From the NCBI GenBank assembly GCA_964035795.1, contig OZ038320.1, forward strand, positions 21,408,589-21,472,588: a DNA stretch of 64,000 nucleotides, read 5' to 3'. Each line of letters begins with the position of its first letter. The stretch's first letter is position 1. A program made the position numbers and the translations under genes. Positions 1 to 11,137 of the stretch are shown here, piece after piece. The notes below the pieces were generated by a model. The model was given only the letters and a program-made list of their open reading frames with translations, was not told the origin of the DNA and ran no database searches. The stretch comes from Pterobdella sp. o SKG-2022 (taxonomy: Eukaryota > Annelida > Clitellata > Hirudinida > Piscicolidae).

Positions 1-36
1 ACAAAAATTTTTTGTGAAAAAATTTTTTTGTGCAAG

Positions 37-204
37 GAGACATGAACAACAACAAACTAAATGTAAGTTATAAACCAACCACAATAAATTACTTTTCAGG
101 AGTTGATAGACGAACACTTACGACGACAAGCAGCTAAACGGGCAGAAAGGGACCAAAGCATAGACCCTTCCTGTCTCAAGTGGACACCTCACTTTAGCAA
201 CTAA
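37..204 (+). CDS. 3' end of an unidentified + strand gene (last two exons)
   Basis: The final exon runs 100-204 and ends in TAA. It follows a pyrimidine-containing acceptor (CAG, 97-99) and encodes a 34-residue basic/polar tail that starts ELIDEHLRRQAAKRAERD and ends in SN. A donor (GTAAGT) at 63-68 closes an upstream exon in the same phase, which leaves an intron of only 37 nt. The 5' limit of that upstream exon is uncertain; an AG at 35-36 is one candidate acceptor. AATAAA-like sequence directly follows the stop. The charged, alanine/arginine-rich tail looks helical, but I recognise no family. The rest of the gene lies outside the window. Confidence 0.5.
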
Positions 205-2153
205 TAAATATTAATTATAAATATCATTTTTTTTAGTATAGCGACTGTTTTTTTCATGGCATGTTTTGTGGATAAAGGAATAATGCTATTAATAAATTTA
301 AGATTTTGAATAAATACATAATAAAATATATTTAGATTATACTGCCGTAAACGTCCCAGTAACTGTGGTCAGCCTAGACTATTAATACTACTAGAGAGTA
401 ATTTATAACAACATGCAACAAATTTTTGTAGGCTGCCAATCCGAGTTAACGTCTAACTTGAAAGTATCGAATTAAGGTTCCGCCGTTCCCATACTTGCAC
501 TTGTCAAAAGAAAAACATCTGCCAAGCTAAATAAAAACAATATCAATTTGTCAATACGTGTTACCGGAGTCTACTGACATCCAAGTTATCGCAAATTAGC
601 AGCCTTAGTTTAGAGACGCTAGGTTTAGTGCAGTTGTCCGTGACCAATTTTCAACTTAAAAATTTTTTTACAAAAAATATATAGTATTATACGTTGCTTA
701 TAATCAAGAAATTGAAATTTTGGAGCCTAGTAGTTGTGATGCAATTGTCCTAGCAAAGGTTGATTCATGTGGGATGGGGCAAATAAAAATAATTAATCAG
801 AACTTGTAGGAAGTTTATTTATACGTTGTGTGCTAAGGTCATAGTGTCCTATAGAAATGAAGAAAAATATGGATACTTTGTTTGCATACATTATATAATT
901 TAAAAATGTAACTAGGGCTTGAGTGAGCTAAAGAAAGGGGAAAAATTGTTATATAGATAAAAGTCTGAAGTGACAATAAAAATGAATTTTTCTTATTTAA
1001 AAGTATGTCTTTCAAGTTGTGACTCAAAGATTCATATGGAAAACCACTGAACAAATGCCTAAAATCTGTGAAGAGTATATTTTTGGCTGAAAATTTTCGA
1101 AGACGTTTCAAAAAAAGAAACACAGATTTTTACTGGCACATAATGTTCATCTGAATGATAAAATAGCTGTAAAAATTTGTCAGCACAAAAGTTTGAAATA
1201 GGATTATGAATGCTGAAAACAGACATAAACATTGTAAATTTCTTAAATTCTAAACTCAAACTTTCAAATGCATTTCAAATGGCAGTTTCATAAACCATTG
1301 TGCAGTTTGTCGTTATTTTATATAGTCGAAGTATTTTTAGATTTGCAACACTAATTGACAGTTAAGTGTTAAGGTGCTATTGAAATCTGACTTTTGAGAG
1401 GGTGTCAATGAAGAAGACTTGAAATATATAGAATTAATAGGATCTACACAAATAGTATGTTTGTGAAAAAGGAAATAACTGATACTTGATTTTTAAAAAT
1501 TCTGAAAAAATTAAAATAATTAAATTAAAGTTTATTTTTCTATACTTTTATTTAGTTTAAAATTTTATTATTTTCGAAAACGTAGAAAGTTTTCCTTTTT
1601 TAAACCACTTCGTTCAGTTCACAGCAATTGCTTTGAACAATTTCAAATATAATTTTCTCAAGAAAAATTGTTTTGAAAAGCTCAAGTAAAATATCATGAG
1701 CACTTTCAACATTTTTTACGAACAAGAATGCCACAAAGAGAGTTTTCGTAAAGTTTTGGTTAAACCAGCTCATGTTGATAAAAAATCCTTTTATCTTATA
1801 CCAGAAAAAGACATAATATTAGAAAATGAAAAGTTATTAATTTTCTTCAAATATGAAATATCGTTAATTACTATAACTCTCCCGCTTCATCTTTTCCATC
1901 ACTTTAGCTTTGAAGGAATTCAAAATTTTTAAGCATCCGCAGCTTGAAATACACTCTAAATAATTCAACAAAATTTTTATTGTTAGTATTAAATATTAGG
2001 ATCACGCCAAAATTATTGAATTGCTTAGAGCGGAATGGGCAAGCTAGGTTTTCCAAAAATCAAACAACAATATTAATCATAATCTTTATTTTAGAAAATC
2101 AAAATTATAATAATCATTATTTATATTTCATTCTATAAATAAAAATGTATCAG
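205..2153. other. AT-rich intergenic stretch, nothing supported
   Basis: Short open frames occur on both strands (for example near 839-1259 on - and 1696-1932 on +), but they lack domain similarity, splice context or codon structure that would support a gene. A 5' exon of the downstream LRR gene probably lies here, but I could not place it. Confidence 0.4.
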
Positions 2154-4233
2154 GGCCCTTCCAGATTTAGACTGGCCTGGTCCGTATGATGATGTATTCA
2201 AGCATTTAATAATAAATAATCCCGATATAAAAGACAAGGAAACCGCTTATTTACATGAAGATTTAGGAGATGACCCAGGTGAAAACATTTATCATTCATG
2301 AAGAATATTAATAATTTATCAAACTTAATTTCCAAGACTGCATAAAGACCAATGAAGGGTTAAACACAGAATATAAAAACTTGTGCCTCAAAATTGGCGC
2401 TTCATACAGTAATTTATTCATTAAGAGTCTGCGTACCAAAAATATTGTTTTAAATTACTGTGGCTTGAACCAAATCGATTTTTATGCTATATGCCAAGTT
2501 CTTAATGTACGTCTTTACATTTAACAGCAATCACTCACGTTTGAAGTATTTAAGTCCAATAATAATTATTACTATTATTATTATTATTATTATTATTTTT
2601 AATGATTTTTGGTTTGATAAACTAAAGACTAATACGTCGATAAATACGTTCGACGTGGGAGAAAACAACATAGGCACGGTGGGAGCATATAACTTGGCAC
2701 AACTTCTAGAAAACTTTGAAATTGTCAAACTTGTATGCTTATAATTTTTAAAAAAATAATCTTTTATTTTTTTTCAAACTTCATTATAACCTTTTATTTA
2801 TTTTCAACTAACCCAAGAGATTAGATTCAAACAACATTGATGATTTTGGCTTTATGGCATTGCTTAAGTCTATCATGAAAAGTGATATAGACTATCTTAG
2901 TGTTTCCAGTAAGTACGGTAGATTTGGAATTGGTATCAGTCAGAAAAATTATTGCGAAATTAATCAATAATAGTTCAATCAAGTCTTAACAATGATTTTA
3001 AACTAATTAAAGACAATAGGATTACGGACAAATCTCTTCCTCTTTTGGGGGATGTTCTAAGAGGAGTAAGCTTAAATACTTTTAATATATTCTGAATATA
3101 AATACTGCTTTTATTTACAAAAGCTTACTTTTTCCAAATGTATTGTAATAATTAATTAAAATTGTAGTTAAAATATTTTTTTAAGGAAAGGAGCAAAATA
3201 AAAGATCTTCTTTTGGCTCATAACCAAATTGGTTTCAGGCACAAAAAATCATCGAGAGATTTCAAAAACATGTTCAGTTGGTTTTATAAATTTATACTGT
3301 TTATATTAAAATTTTGAAAATTTTCAATACATTGAAAAAGTATAAATCGTATTTTTCTACTTTTCCTTTAAGGAGATAACGTTTCTCTCGACTATATTGA
3401 CCTCAGCTGGAACAGCATAAACGGAGAGCAAGCTATAGGTCTATTTAATGAAATCAAAGTAAAAAATAATATTTAAAATATAACAAATTTTGCATCAACC
3501 TTCAATAAGTCTAGAGTGGCTAACCATATGTATATACACATTAAAAAATTTTCAGTTGTATAACAATATATCTATTTTGGATCTGTCCCACAACGCCATT
3601 ATGAATGATGTATGTAAAAGCATTGGTAATTGTCTTAAAGTGAATCAGTCTCTTCAAAGATTAGACATTTCTTCCAATTTCATCGGTTTTGACGGAGCCA
3701 AGCAAATAGCTATGGGTCTCAAATACAACGAGTGCTTAAACACACTCAAGGTTTAACTAGATCGTAATTTTTGCACAGACTTGAGTGTTGAAACAATATA
3801 TATATACAATTTAACATAAATAAATTCTTTAGATAGGAAAAAATCCCATTAACTTATCGGGTATCGATGCTATTCTGACCGCCATCAACAACGACAAGAG
3901 TGCCATAACTAACCTTGACCTCGAAGTTCTAAATACTATTTCTACTACATTAAATGAATCTTAAATAAAAAGCTTGTTTGGGAATTAAGTTTAAAATTTT
4001 TTGACTAAAATTTACTCAAAATGTAAGCTTAGTTAAAATTACATTCCCAAAACACGTGTTTTTAGAGAATTCATTATATATTGAAGGCAATAAAAATGAT
4101 TTTGACAATAAACCACTTTAAGAAGTTAGAGGTGACTAATGTCATGATATCTCAAATTGAAGAGATGAAGAAAAGTCGTGAGTTGAATGTTATAGTTGGC
4201 CATGTTACTAAAAGCATATCTGTTCCATGGTAA
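2154..4233 (+). CDS. Leucine-rich repeat protein, ribonuclease-inhibitor type (LRRC34/LRRC74-like), 5' end not located
   Basis: Ten phase-consistent exons can be read: 2154-2278, 2337-2506, 2628-2732, 2818-2908, 3013-3065, 3186-3276, 3373-3458, 3556-3750, 3833-3925 and 4132-4233 (TAA). The product begins within a region reading LDWPGPYDDVF and then carries 28-29 residue LRRs of the form L-x-x-L-x-L-x-x-N-x-I, for example SILDLSHNAI and RLDISSNFIGFDGAKQIA. The repeats alternate with helices containing G-A/L-x-x-L. The C-terminus (MKKSRELNVIVGHV) matches the way LRRC34/LRRC74 proteins end, just after the last repeat. Introns are 35-280 nt. The donor at 3926 (GTTCTA) is weak but gives the right phase and a sensible join. 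Such proteins are protein-protein scaffolds, usually cytosolic or ciliary; no enzymatic role is visible. The start codon lies upstream of 2154. Confidence 0.85.
2566..2601. repeat. (ATT)n microsatellite in an LRR-gene intron
   Basis: About a dozen ATT/TTA units lie in the intron between LRR exons 2507 and 2627. The repeat is open in both strands and explains the poly-isoleucine shadow frames there. Confidence 0.9.
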
Positions 4234-5188
4234 TTTTGACTTTTTTGAATGTGCTGAAGGTTTCTATAAGGTCTTAGAGTTTAAATAAAAGATGAATAAC
4301 GATTCTTTATTTAAACAATTCTCAAAACAAAATTGATTTTTAATAAACATTAATATTTTAAGTTTTAAAAAAATGAGATAAAATGAAACTTCTTAAATCA
4401 TGTATATGTGAAAGTTCAAAAAGAATAAACCAAAAAAATGAATGTCTTCGAAACAAACTCTATTAAATGATAAAAACAACCAAAAACCATTATTGGAACC
4501 ATTTGGACATTCACACCTTCAAACGAAAAATAACTTATAATACTAATAATAATAATAATAAAACGAAAAAAACAAGTCATGGTATGGTAAAATATCGTCT
4601 CACAAGCTGCCCTAGATACTGGAATACTTCAAATATATAGAAATAATTAAGGTGTCAACCTTATTTATACTAAAATTAATTTCAAAAATACTTTATGAAT
4701 GAAGAAAAATAAACAGTTGAAGAAAATGAACGCTTGAGCGTTGGCTAAAAATATGCCTTAGGTTTAATACTGTCAAAATATTTTGCATATACATTTGAAA
4801 CAAATTTAATATCATAAAATGTTTAGTGTCTATAAATATCAATACTGATTGTTGAACAAAAAGAGGTATATTTTTTCTTAAATGAACGAATATTTAATAC
4901 TAATCGCTAAATGTTTATAAAGGTACAATCGACTAAAACGACTATCTTATACACAATATATACGTTCAAAACGCTTTGAATAAGTAAATGGTAGTTGAAA
5001 GATAAACACTTAATACTATAAGCAAGACTATATAAGCATAAATTCTGATTTTAAATGAAGGATATATATGACTAATATCTGAATATTTTATGAAATACAT
5101 AATATTAACTCGTTTTAGCTAGTTGATAGCAAAATATGTATGTATAAGCAAAAATGTACAAAATATTAAAATAATTTCCAAATTGATC
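4234..5188. other. AT-rich spacer between convergent genes
   Basis: Shared 3' region between the + strand LRR gene and the - strand coiled-coil gene. A short (AAT)n tract lies at about 4540-4560. I see no coding signal. Confidence 0.5.
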
Positions 5189-7409
5189 TCAGTAGTCATC
5201 GTCTTCAGTGGAAGATTGGTGGTTTGACACAAGTTTGCTCCTAGCAAAAAGACAATCTTTAGTTAAAAAATAAAAAGACAATTCATAAACAAACAATTTT
5301 TATAATGAACACCGTGTAGGTGATATAAAGGTCATAGTAATAGTGCCATCATTCACCTTAAAGACTTTATTTTCTGGTGCAACATGTCTATTGAAGTCTT
5401 TTGACTCAAATCTAAAATTAAATAAAAAAATACGAAATCAATCAAATGATAAAATAGATAAATATGACAAAAATTTAAAGAAATGCTATACTTCCAAAAT
5501 AAACTTGCAGCAATTCACAAACCTTGTTTCTCATCTAGCCCTTTTCTCAATAGCTTTTTGCTATTGAGAACACGGTGTAATTGATCAAGCACATCATTTA
5601 TTTCTTTTATGAAGTTCAATCTTTGAAGAGTATGGCTTTTATCATATGAATATCTTTCTTGATTGGGTGAGGGGGGTTTCTTTTGCAACTCTTTATTCAT
5701 GCACACTTTCATATGTTGGTTCAGTAACTCATTATATTTCCCTGATAACTGTTGAAGTGATAACTTAATAAAAAGCAAAGCTTTTTAATCCGAAAAATTA
5801 TATAAATTTTGTGATAAACAACAGGTTATATAGTATATTCTACTTAATAAACTATGTTTTATTGTGATTTCTTAGACATCTTATGTATCTTTTTATTCAG
5901 ATTATTTTTATTTTTCCCATATAAGAAAAATTTCAGATAAATTTATTATTTAAATCAGAAACTAAGATCTTCGATAATTACAACCTCATTATGATTATAA
6001 TAATGCTTTATTGTGAATATCATTATTGAAGATAAAATATATGATTTAATAGTGACAACCAAACCTCTTCAAGAGCTGATCTTGTTTTCCTGAGATGCTG
6101 TTCTTTAACAAGCAATTCTGATTTGAGTTTTAAAACTTCCATTGATGACCCAGTGCTTCTGAATTCTCTTATTGATGATGGTGAGGATAGTTGGTTAATA
6201 CAACTTGTAGATAAGTCATTGAAAATTGACTTTTTTGAACTATTTTGAATAATTTCTTGAGAAAATTTTTTCTTAAAAGAAGTTGGTCTAGTAGCTATTT
6301 TTGATTCAGGGGTGGATGTTTTGTAAGTTTTCGACTCATTGAAAACCCTTTTTTCATTTAGTGGTGTTTTGGGAGAAAGAATCATAGACTGAAAAGTTGA
6401 ATCAAGTGTGTTGTTATTACAAAATGCAGAAACATCAAAGTTTGTATTTTGAGGAGTCAAAAAACCAATATCTGAGTTCATATGTTGCTGTAAAATTTTT
6501 TAAAGTTAGTAAATTAGAATTTAATTATGTAGCTGAAAATTAAACAAACTAACCTTTTTATTCATTATCTGCTGGTACATCTGTATTTTCATATCTTTCT
6601 TCTTTAATTCATTCTCCAAAAATTGAATATGTTGCCTAATGGTATATATAGTGAGTATATATAATCATAAAAAGCTAATTAATATTAGTCGTAAGATGTT
6701 ATCATGAAACCATGAGCGCTTTTATAAAGCTATAGAATATATGATGAAAAAAAATAACAAAAATGTTTATTTATAAGATAAATAAAGTGCAAAGTTTATC
6801 TGTTATTTCCCTCCCATTGAAGAAATTTAATCACAACATTTACTACATTAATAAGTTTTGATATAAATATTTTCAATTTAAAAAAAAAAAATCTTTATGT
6901 ACAATTTGAAGAAGCTATCAAACTCACAAATTGACTTGATTATTGAAAACATCAACTGCACTTTCAAAGCCATCATCAGCTGACACTGATGAAAAATCAG
7001 GCTTGATAAAATCACTAAAAGGTGGCGGGGAGTCTGAAGCTATAGTGATTGATGAATCTCGAATTTTTTGAGAAACTCCAGTTTGTTTGTCCTATATTTA
7101 TATTATAAAAAAAGTAAAGTTTATTATTGGAGTTGATTTTTAAGTAAATACTTTTATTTTTTGTTTTTGTAGAATCTCCATATGCTTTTTTTTCCACATA
7201 AGCAGTTGGATGTTAGCATCAATTTCTTTTGATTCTTGTTCATACAAGTTAGCTGATTCCAACCAGTTTAAGCAATGTTCATGTTTTAAAAAGTTTTCAT
7301 TAGCTTTTTTATCGTACCCACTAAAACTTTTAGTCATATCGCAACTATTGAACAATTTATCTTTACTAAACAGATTTTTTCTTGTTTTTAATGAATTATT
7401 AATATTCAT
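5189..7409 (-). CDS. Complete 7-exon gene for a 424-residue coiled-coil protein, family not recognised
   Basis: Exons on the minus strand are 7409-7152 (ATG at 7409), 7091-6928, 6635-6554, 6487-6065, 5763-5523, 5411-5357 and 5240-5189 (TGA). All introns are GT-AG, every join keeps the frame, and the lengths sum to 425 codons including the stop, which strongly supports the model. The N-terminal ~90 residues are helical and charged (HCLNWLESANLYEQESKEID, then MWKKKHMEILQKQKIK). Residues ~90-140 are Ser/Pro/Asp-rich. A short coiled coil follows (FLENELKKKDMKIQMYQQ), then a ~100-residue Ser/Thr/Lys-rich disordered region with several S/T-P sites. Two further coiled coils end the protein (LKSELLVKEQHLRKTRSALEE; INDVLDQLHRVLNSKK), with an acidic TEDDDY terminus. 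This layout is common among centrosome or spindle-associated proteins, but I could not match a named one. Confidence 0.8.
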
Positions 7410-8149
7410 TTTTTTAATATTAATTGATTATACTATGTAAGAGTATAGCATTATAATAAATATGTTTTTGAACAAGTACTTGGGGTGAAAGTCCAAGACA
7501 GCACTTTGAAACTTTGCTGAATTTACTTGATATTATCTTTTTAAATTTATTGATCTAAATAAAATATAAGAATTTGTTTAAACTGTATGAAAAAATGTTA
7601 AAACCCTTCAAATCTCGATAAAAGAACTCAGAACTATATGGCGAACGTAAATCATAAACACCATAATATGATACAATATTTTAACAACAAAGAAACATCG
7701 AGAACTTGAGATAATTATAAAAATTTTATTAATTTTTAAAAGTCAAATTTAAATTTTAAAATATTAAAAAAAAAACGCAATCCCAGTTTTTATTCATTTC
7801 ATTATCCTTTGGTTTATCAAGTTAACTCTGAGCTAATCTTTTTATGCAAAAAACTAAAAGTAAATACAAATTTTTTAATAACGTTTGACTTCACTGTCAA
7901 TTTTGGGTTCTTTAGCCATTTATTGTTGAGTCTTTTTTATTAATTTTTAGGCTCTTCCTAATAAGCAGATCCCTTTGTAAATTGTTTTTCTCAGAAGAGT
8001 TTTTTTATTTTTAAATTCTCTCATTTTATAATTTCAGTACTCTAAATTCAGGTGTTTTTTGATATACCACATCCTTTTTGTGTTGAGACTTCTTCGTGGC
8101 TATGCTGACTCCGGGTTGCGGCTGTAATGTTTTTAAAAACACTTTTTTC
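7410..8149. other. Upstream region of the coiled-coil gene, nothing supported
   Basis: AT-rich sequence 5' of the minus-strand start at 7409. The promoter must lie here, but no core motif stands out. Confidence 0.4.
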
Positions 8150-9520
8150 AATAAAGTTGATTGAGTTTTTTTTTGCATAGTACGTTTCTCTATTCGGGGC
8201 TTGGTTGTATGTAAATTAATAATGTAACTTTTGGAAGCTTGTTGTTAAAAGATTGAGCTGTCTGGCATAAGAAATGAATCTTTTTTTAGCTATTTATGAT
8301 TAATACTATAGTTATTCATGAAATTTTTAATTAATCCTTTGAACGAATTATGATAAAGTTTTATTTTTCGAAAAGTTTAGTTAGGATGCAAAAATAAATG
8401 TAGAATTTACTCATTATAAAGAAAGAAAATCGAAAAAATTTGAACAAAAAAGATTCATAGATTTTTCTAAAAAATTAACGAATACATATTATAATGCACG
8501 TATAAGGGGGTTGAGTGAAATTGAAGTCCCACGTCTATTTTTCCTTCTTACCTTCGTTCGTCATCTTCTTTCAAGCATTTACGCAAACTATTGAAAACTT
8601 TATATACCATAGACAATCTTATTCATAGGTTTGCAAAAATTTTCATGCTTTTTTCAAACAAATTGTGTTTGTAAAAATTTTATAATTTTAATGTTTTTAT
8701 TTTTTTAGCTCTGTATAATAAACCATCAATGGTCGATTTAACTCATTTCATAGGCGTCTTCTTCGCAGAGTCATCGGTGTATTTTGGCCGGAAAAATAAC
8801 CGACGAAGATCTATATCTTGCTACAAAACAACAAAAAATGAGCAAGACTATAAGATTCAGAAAATTAACTTTATTAGGCGATACACTAAGACTTGATCTG
8901 AGCACTCCTGCACAAAAAGCCATGAAGAAGTACTTCGACACACCACAACAGGAAGAGAAAAAACCACTTTGGCTTCAGTGCTAAAAAATGACCTTAAATT
9001 TATGGAAATTCCACTAAAAAACAGAGAAGACCTAGTAAAACTAAGAATGCTGGCAGCTGACAGAAAGATCTGGAAAAAGCAGATCAACAATTGACTGATT
9101 TATTTTTTCTACTATATTTTGTTTTAAAATCGAAATTTAATAATAATAAGAAATAATATAAATAACCATATTATTTGTGTTTTTATTACATTTTGAAACT
9201 CCCTAAAAAGAGGTTGAATATAGAGTTTTTAGTTATTATTCCACTTTTCACCACAGTGTCTACCTAAATAAGAAAGCTCTAAATACGAATCCGAGCTTTT
9301 TCCTGAATTTTTTAAAGCAAATTTGAGTAATGAAAATGATTAAATAATTTTTTCTCTAGGAAATTATAGTAGAACTATGAAATAACGAATTTTCATCGCC
9401 ATTTTGAGATTTGGAAATACCTTTTGGAATTCAAATTTATATGATATATAAACTTGATAGATTTATTCAATGTATATAAAAATCGAGGTCTTACGTAAAT
9501 AAGTCGGGGTATTTTTTTAA
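8150..9520. repeat. Dispersed repeat copy 1 (8.15-9.52 kb)
   Basis: This stretch aligns by eye, with many substitutions and indels, to 20460-21440 and 22000-22270. Shared landmarks include ATTTACGCAAACTATTGAAAA (8579 region) against a near-identical string at 20523; AATATAGAGTTTTTAG (9215 and 20752); CTCTAAATACGAATCC (9275 and 20822); and CATCGCCATTT (9393 and 21312). In copy 1 the ~8150-8470 part precedes the 8500-9520 part; in the other copy the order is reversed. A LINE fragment (about 8710-9165) interrupts copy 1 and is absent from copy 2. No terminal repeats or coding capacity were identified, so its class is unknown. Confidence 0.7.
8745..9094 (+). pseudogene. C-terminal fragment of a non-LTR retrotransposon polyprotein (RTE-like)
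   Basis: The conceptual product reads RRLRRVIGVFWPEKI, then ATKQQ...RFRKLTLLGDTLRL, then STPAQKAMKKYF, and after a one-base shift in the A-run near 8955 it continues LASVLKNDLKFMEIPL ... LAADRKIWKKQ and stops. This order (LRRxxGxxWP, LxRRxxxxGHxLRL, TPAxKAM, LxxLAxDRxxW) is the usual C-terminus of RTE-type and related LINE polyproteins, after the reverse transcriptase. The ending is AT-rich with a short (AAT)n tail, as expected at a LINE 3' end. Only about 115 codons remain, so it is a 5'-truncated, frameshifted copy. Confidence 0.75.
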
Positions 9521-11137
9521 TGAAAATTTATAGTTAGAGCTTCCTAGTTGGAATTAGCTTGAAATATTTGTTTTGTTTTTGATATATTATGAAATTAGAA
9601 AAGAAAACATTTTTCCAATTTATTTTTGATAATTTTTTGAAAAAAGAACGCAAATACGCATCTGTGATTTTCTTTCAAATACTACACCTAATTGTTATGC
9701 TATATCGAACCATTGAGTCACTATTGTCAATAAAACGGGGGTTTTGTCTACTTCTATATCAAATCCATTTTTGTTAACTTCGCAATGATCCTCTCATCTC
9801 TGGTCAAACGTAACAAACGACACTATTCGATGGAGGAAGTATGGTGATTCTAGAAAGAAGGACCTTATTTTGTGCATAACCCACGAGTACGAAAATGAAA
9901 TAGCATTGTGAAGGAGTTGAGCATAGGAATACATTCAATGGAAGTCAACACATTTTTCAAACAAAGATGGAATTTTAAAATGAAATCTTTTTTGATTCTC
10001 AAAGAAGCAATCTTCACCAATTAAAATTTCATTTTTCAGCGTATCAAATTGTTTGATAACAAAATTAATGAACTTTTGAGAAAAACCAATTTGCTTATAC
10101 TTCCTATGTATCTCAGTTCAAGCTCGAAACCTGATCCGATTCTGCGGGCTCTATGTAAACTACCTTTGATTAAATCTCTTTTGTATTGTTTGCGTAGAGC
10201 AGAAGTTCAGTGGAAATTTTACACTGTTAACTGCTTCGTACTTTATAAAAAAATATTAGTATTCAAAGAATTTCTTCATGAAGTATTTCGTTTTTATAAC
10301 TGATGACGATACTTTTGTAATATAAAAAGCTTGTTTCGATAAATAATTTGAATATAATTTTTTGTTTATTATCACAGATTTAATTATTTTTATACATTCA
10401 TAAAGTGAACTAAGTTTCTAAATTTCATTTATATAAGTATTATTATGGTTGCTTTTGTTTCAAACAACAGACCTTTTTATTCATATAATCTAAGTTAACT
10501 GTTTTGTTTATTTAGATATACTTGCATAATTTTTTTTTCAAATTGTCATATCTAAGAAAACCTAAATTACATTACATTGCATTCAAAGTTCATAATACTA
10601 AGTGATCTTGAAACTCCCGAAGTTGATGCCAGTATAACCATACTCGTCATTGTTTTGATTGATTTGATTTGATATTTTATATTTGACTCGTTAAACAACT
10701 AAACGAATATTTATAATGATGCACAAAAAAAAGAGGTTGAGCAAAAATATTTTAAAAAGGATGTGTCATTAGTTGAAATGAAACTTAAGCTGAATTGAAA
10801 ATCCTTTATAATGACATTTTGTGAATGATAAAATAGTTTTTAATCTATTGAAAAAGTATGAAAACTTAAATTTCGAATCTTATTCTATCTATAAAATCTG
10901 GATACAATATCTTTTTAAATATCTGGTTCACGCTTTCCAATTCATATCATTGACATCAAATATTAGGATTGTAGGGAGGGGGATTACTTGTCGAAACACT
11001 CAGAGTTGAGATAACATTTTTGTAAGAAGGAGGAGCATGAGAAGCCTGTGAAAGCATCAGTTCATATGAAGGAAGCTCATTTGAGATTGGAGTCTCGTTT
11101 GGGAGCCTGTGGATATATTATTTTTTTCTAAAAAGGG
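9521..11137. other. Non-coding AT-rich stretch 3' of the MAM/CUB membrane-protein gene
   Basis: Only short unsupported frames are present. A string with repeated TTACATT at about 10564-10582 resembles the tail of the SINE family described at 61704, but no SINE body precedes it. Confidence 0.4.

Noticed and set aside
839..1259. Minus-strand open frames near 0.8-1.3 kb
   Set aside because: Phe/Leu-rich AT-driven frames with no domain, no splice partners and no start context.
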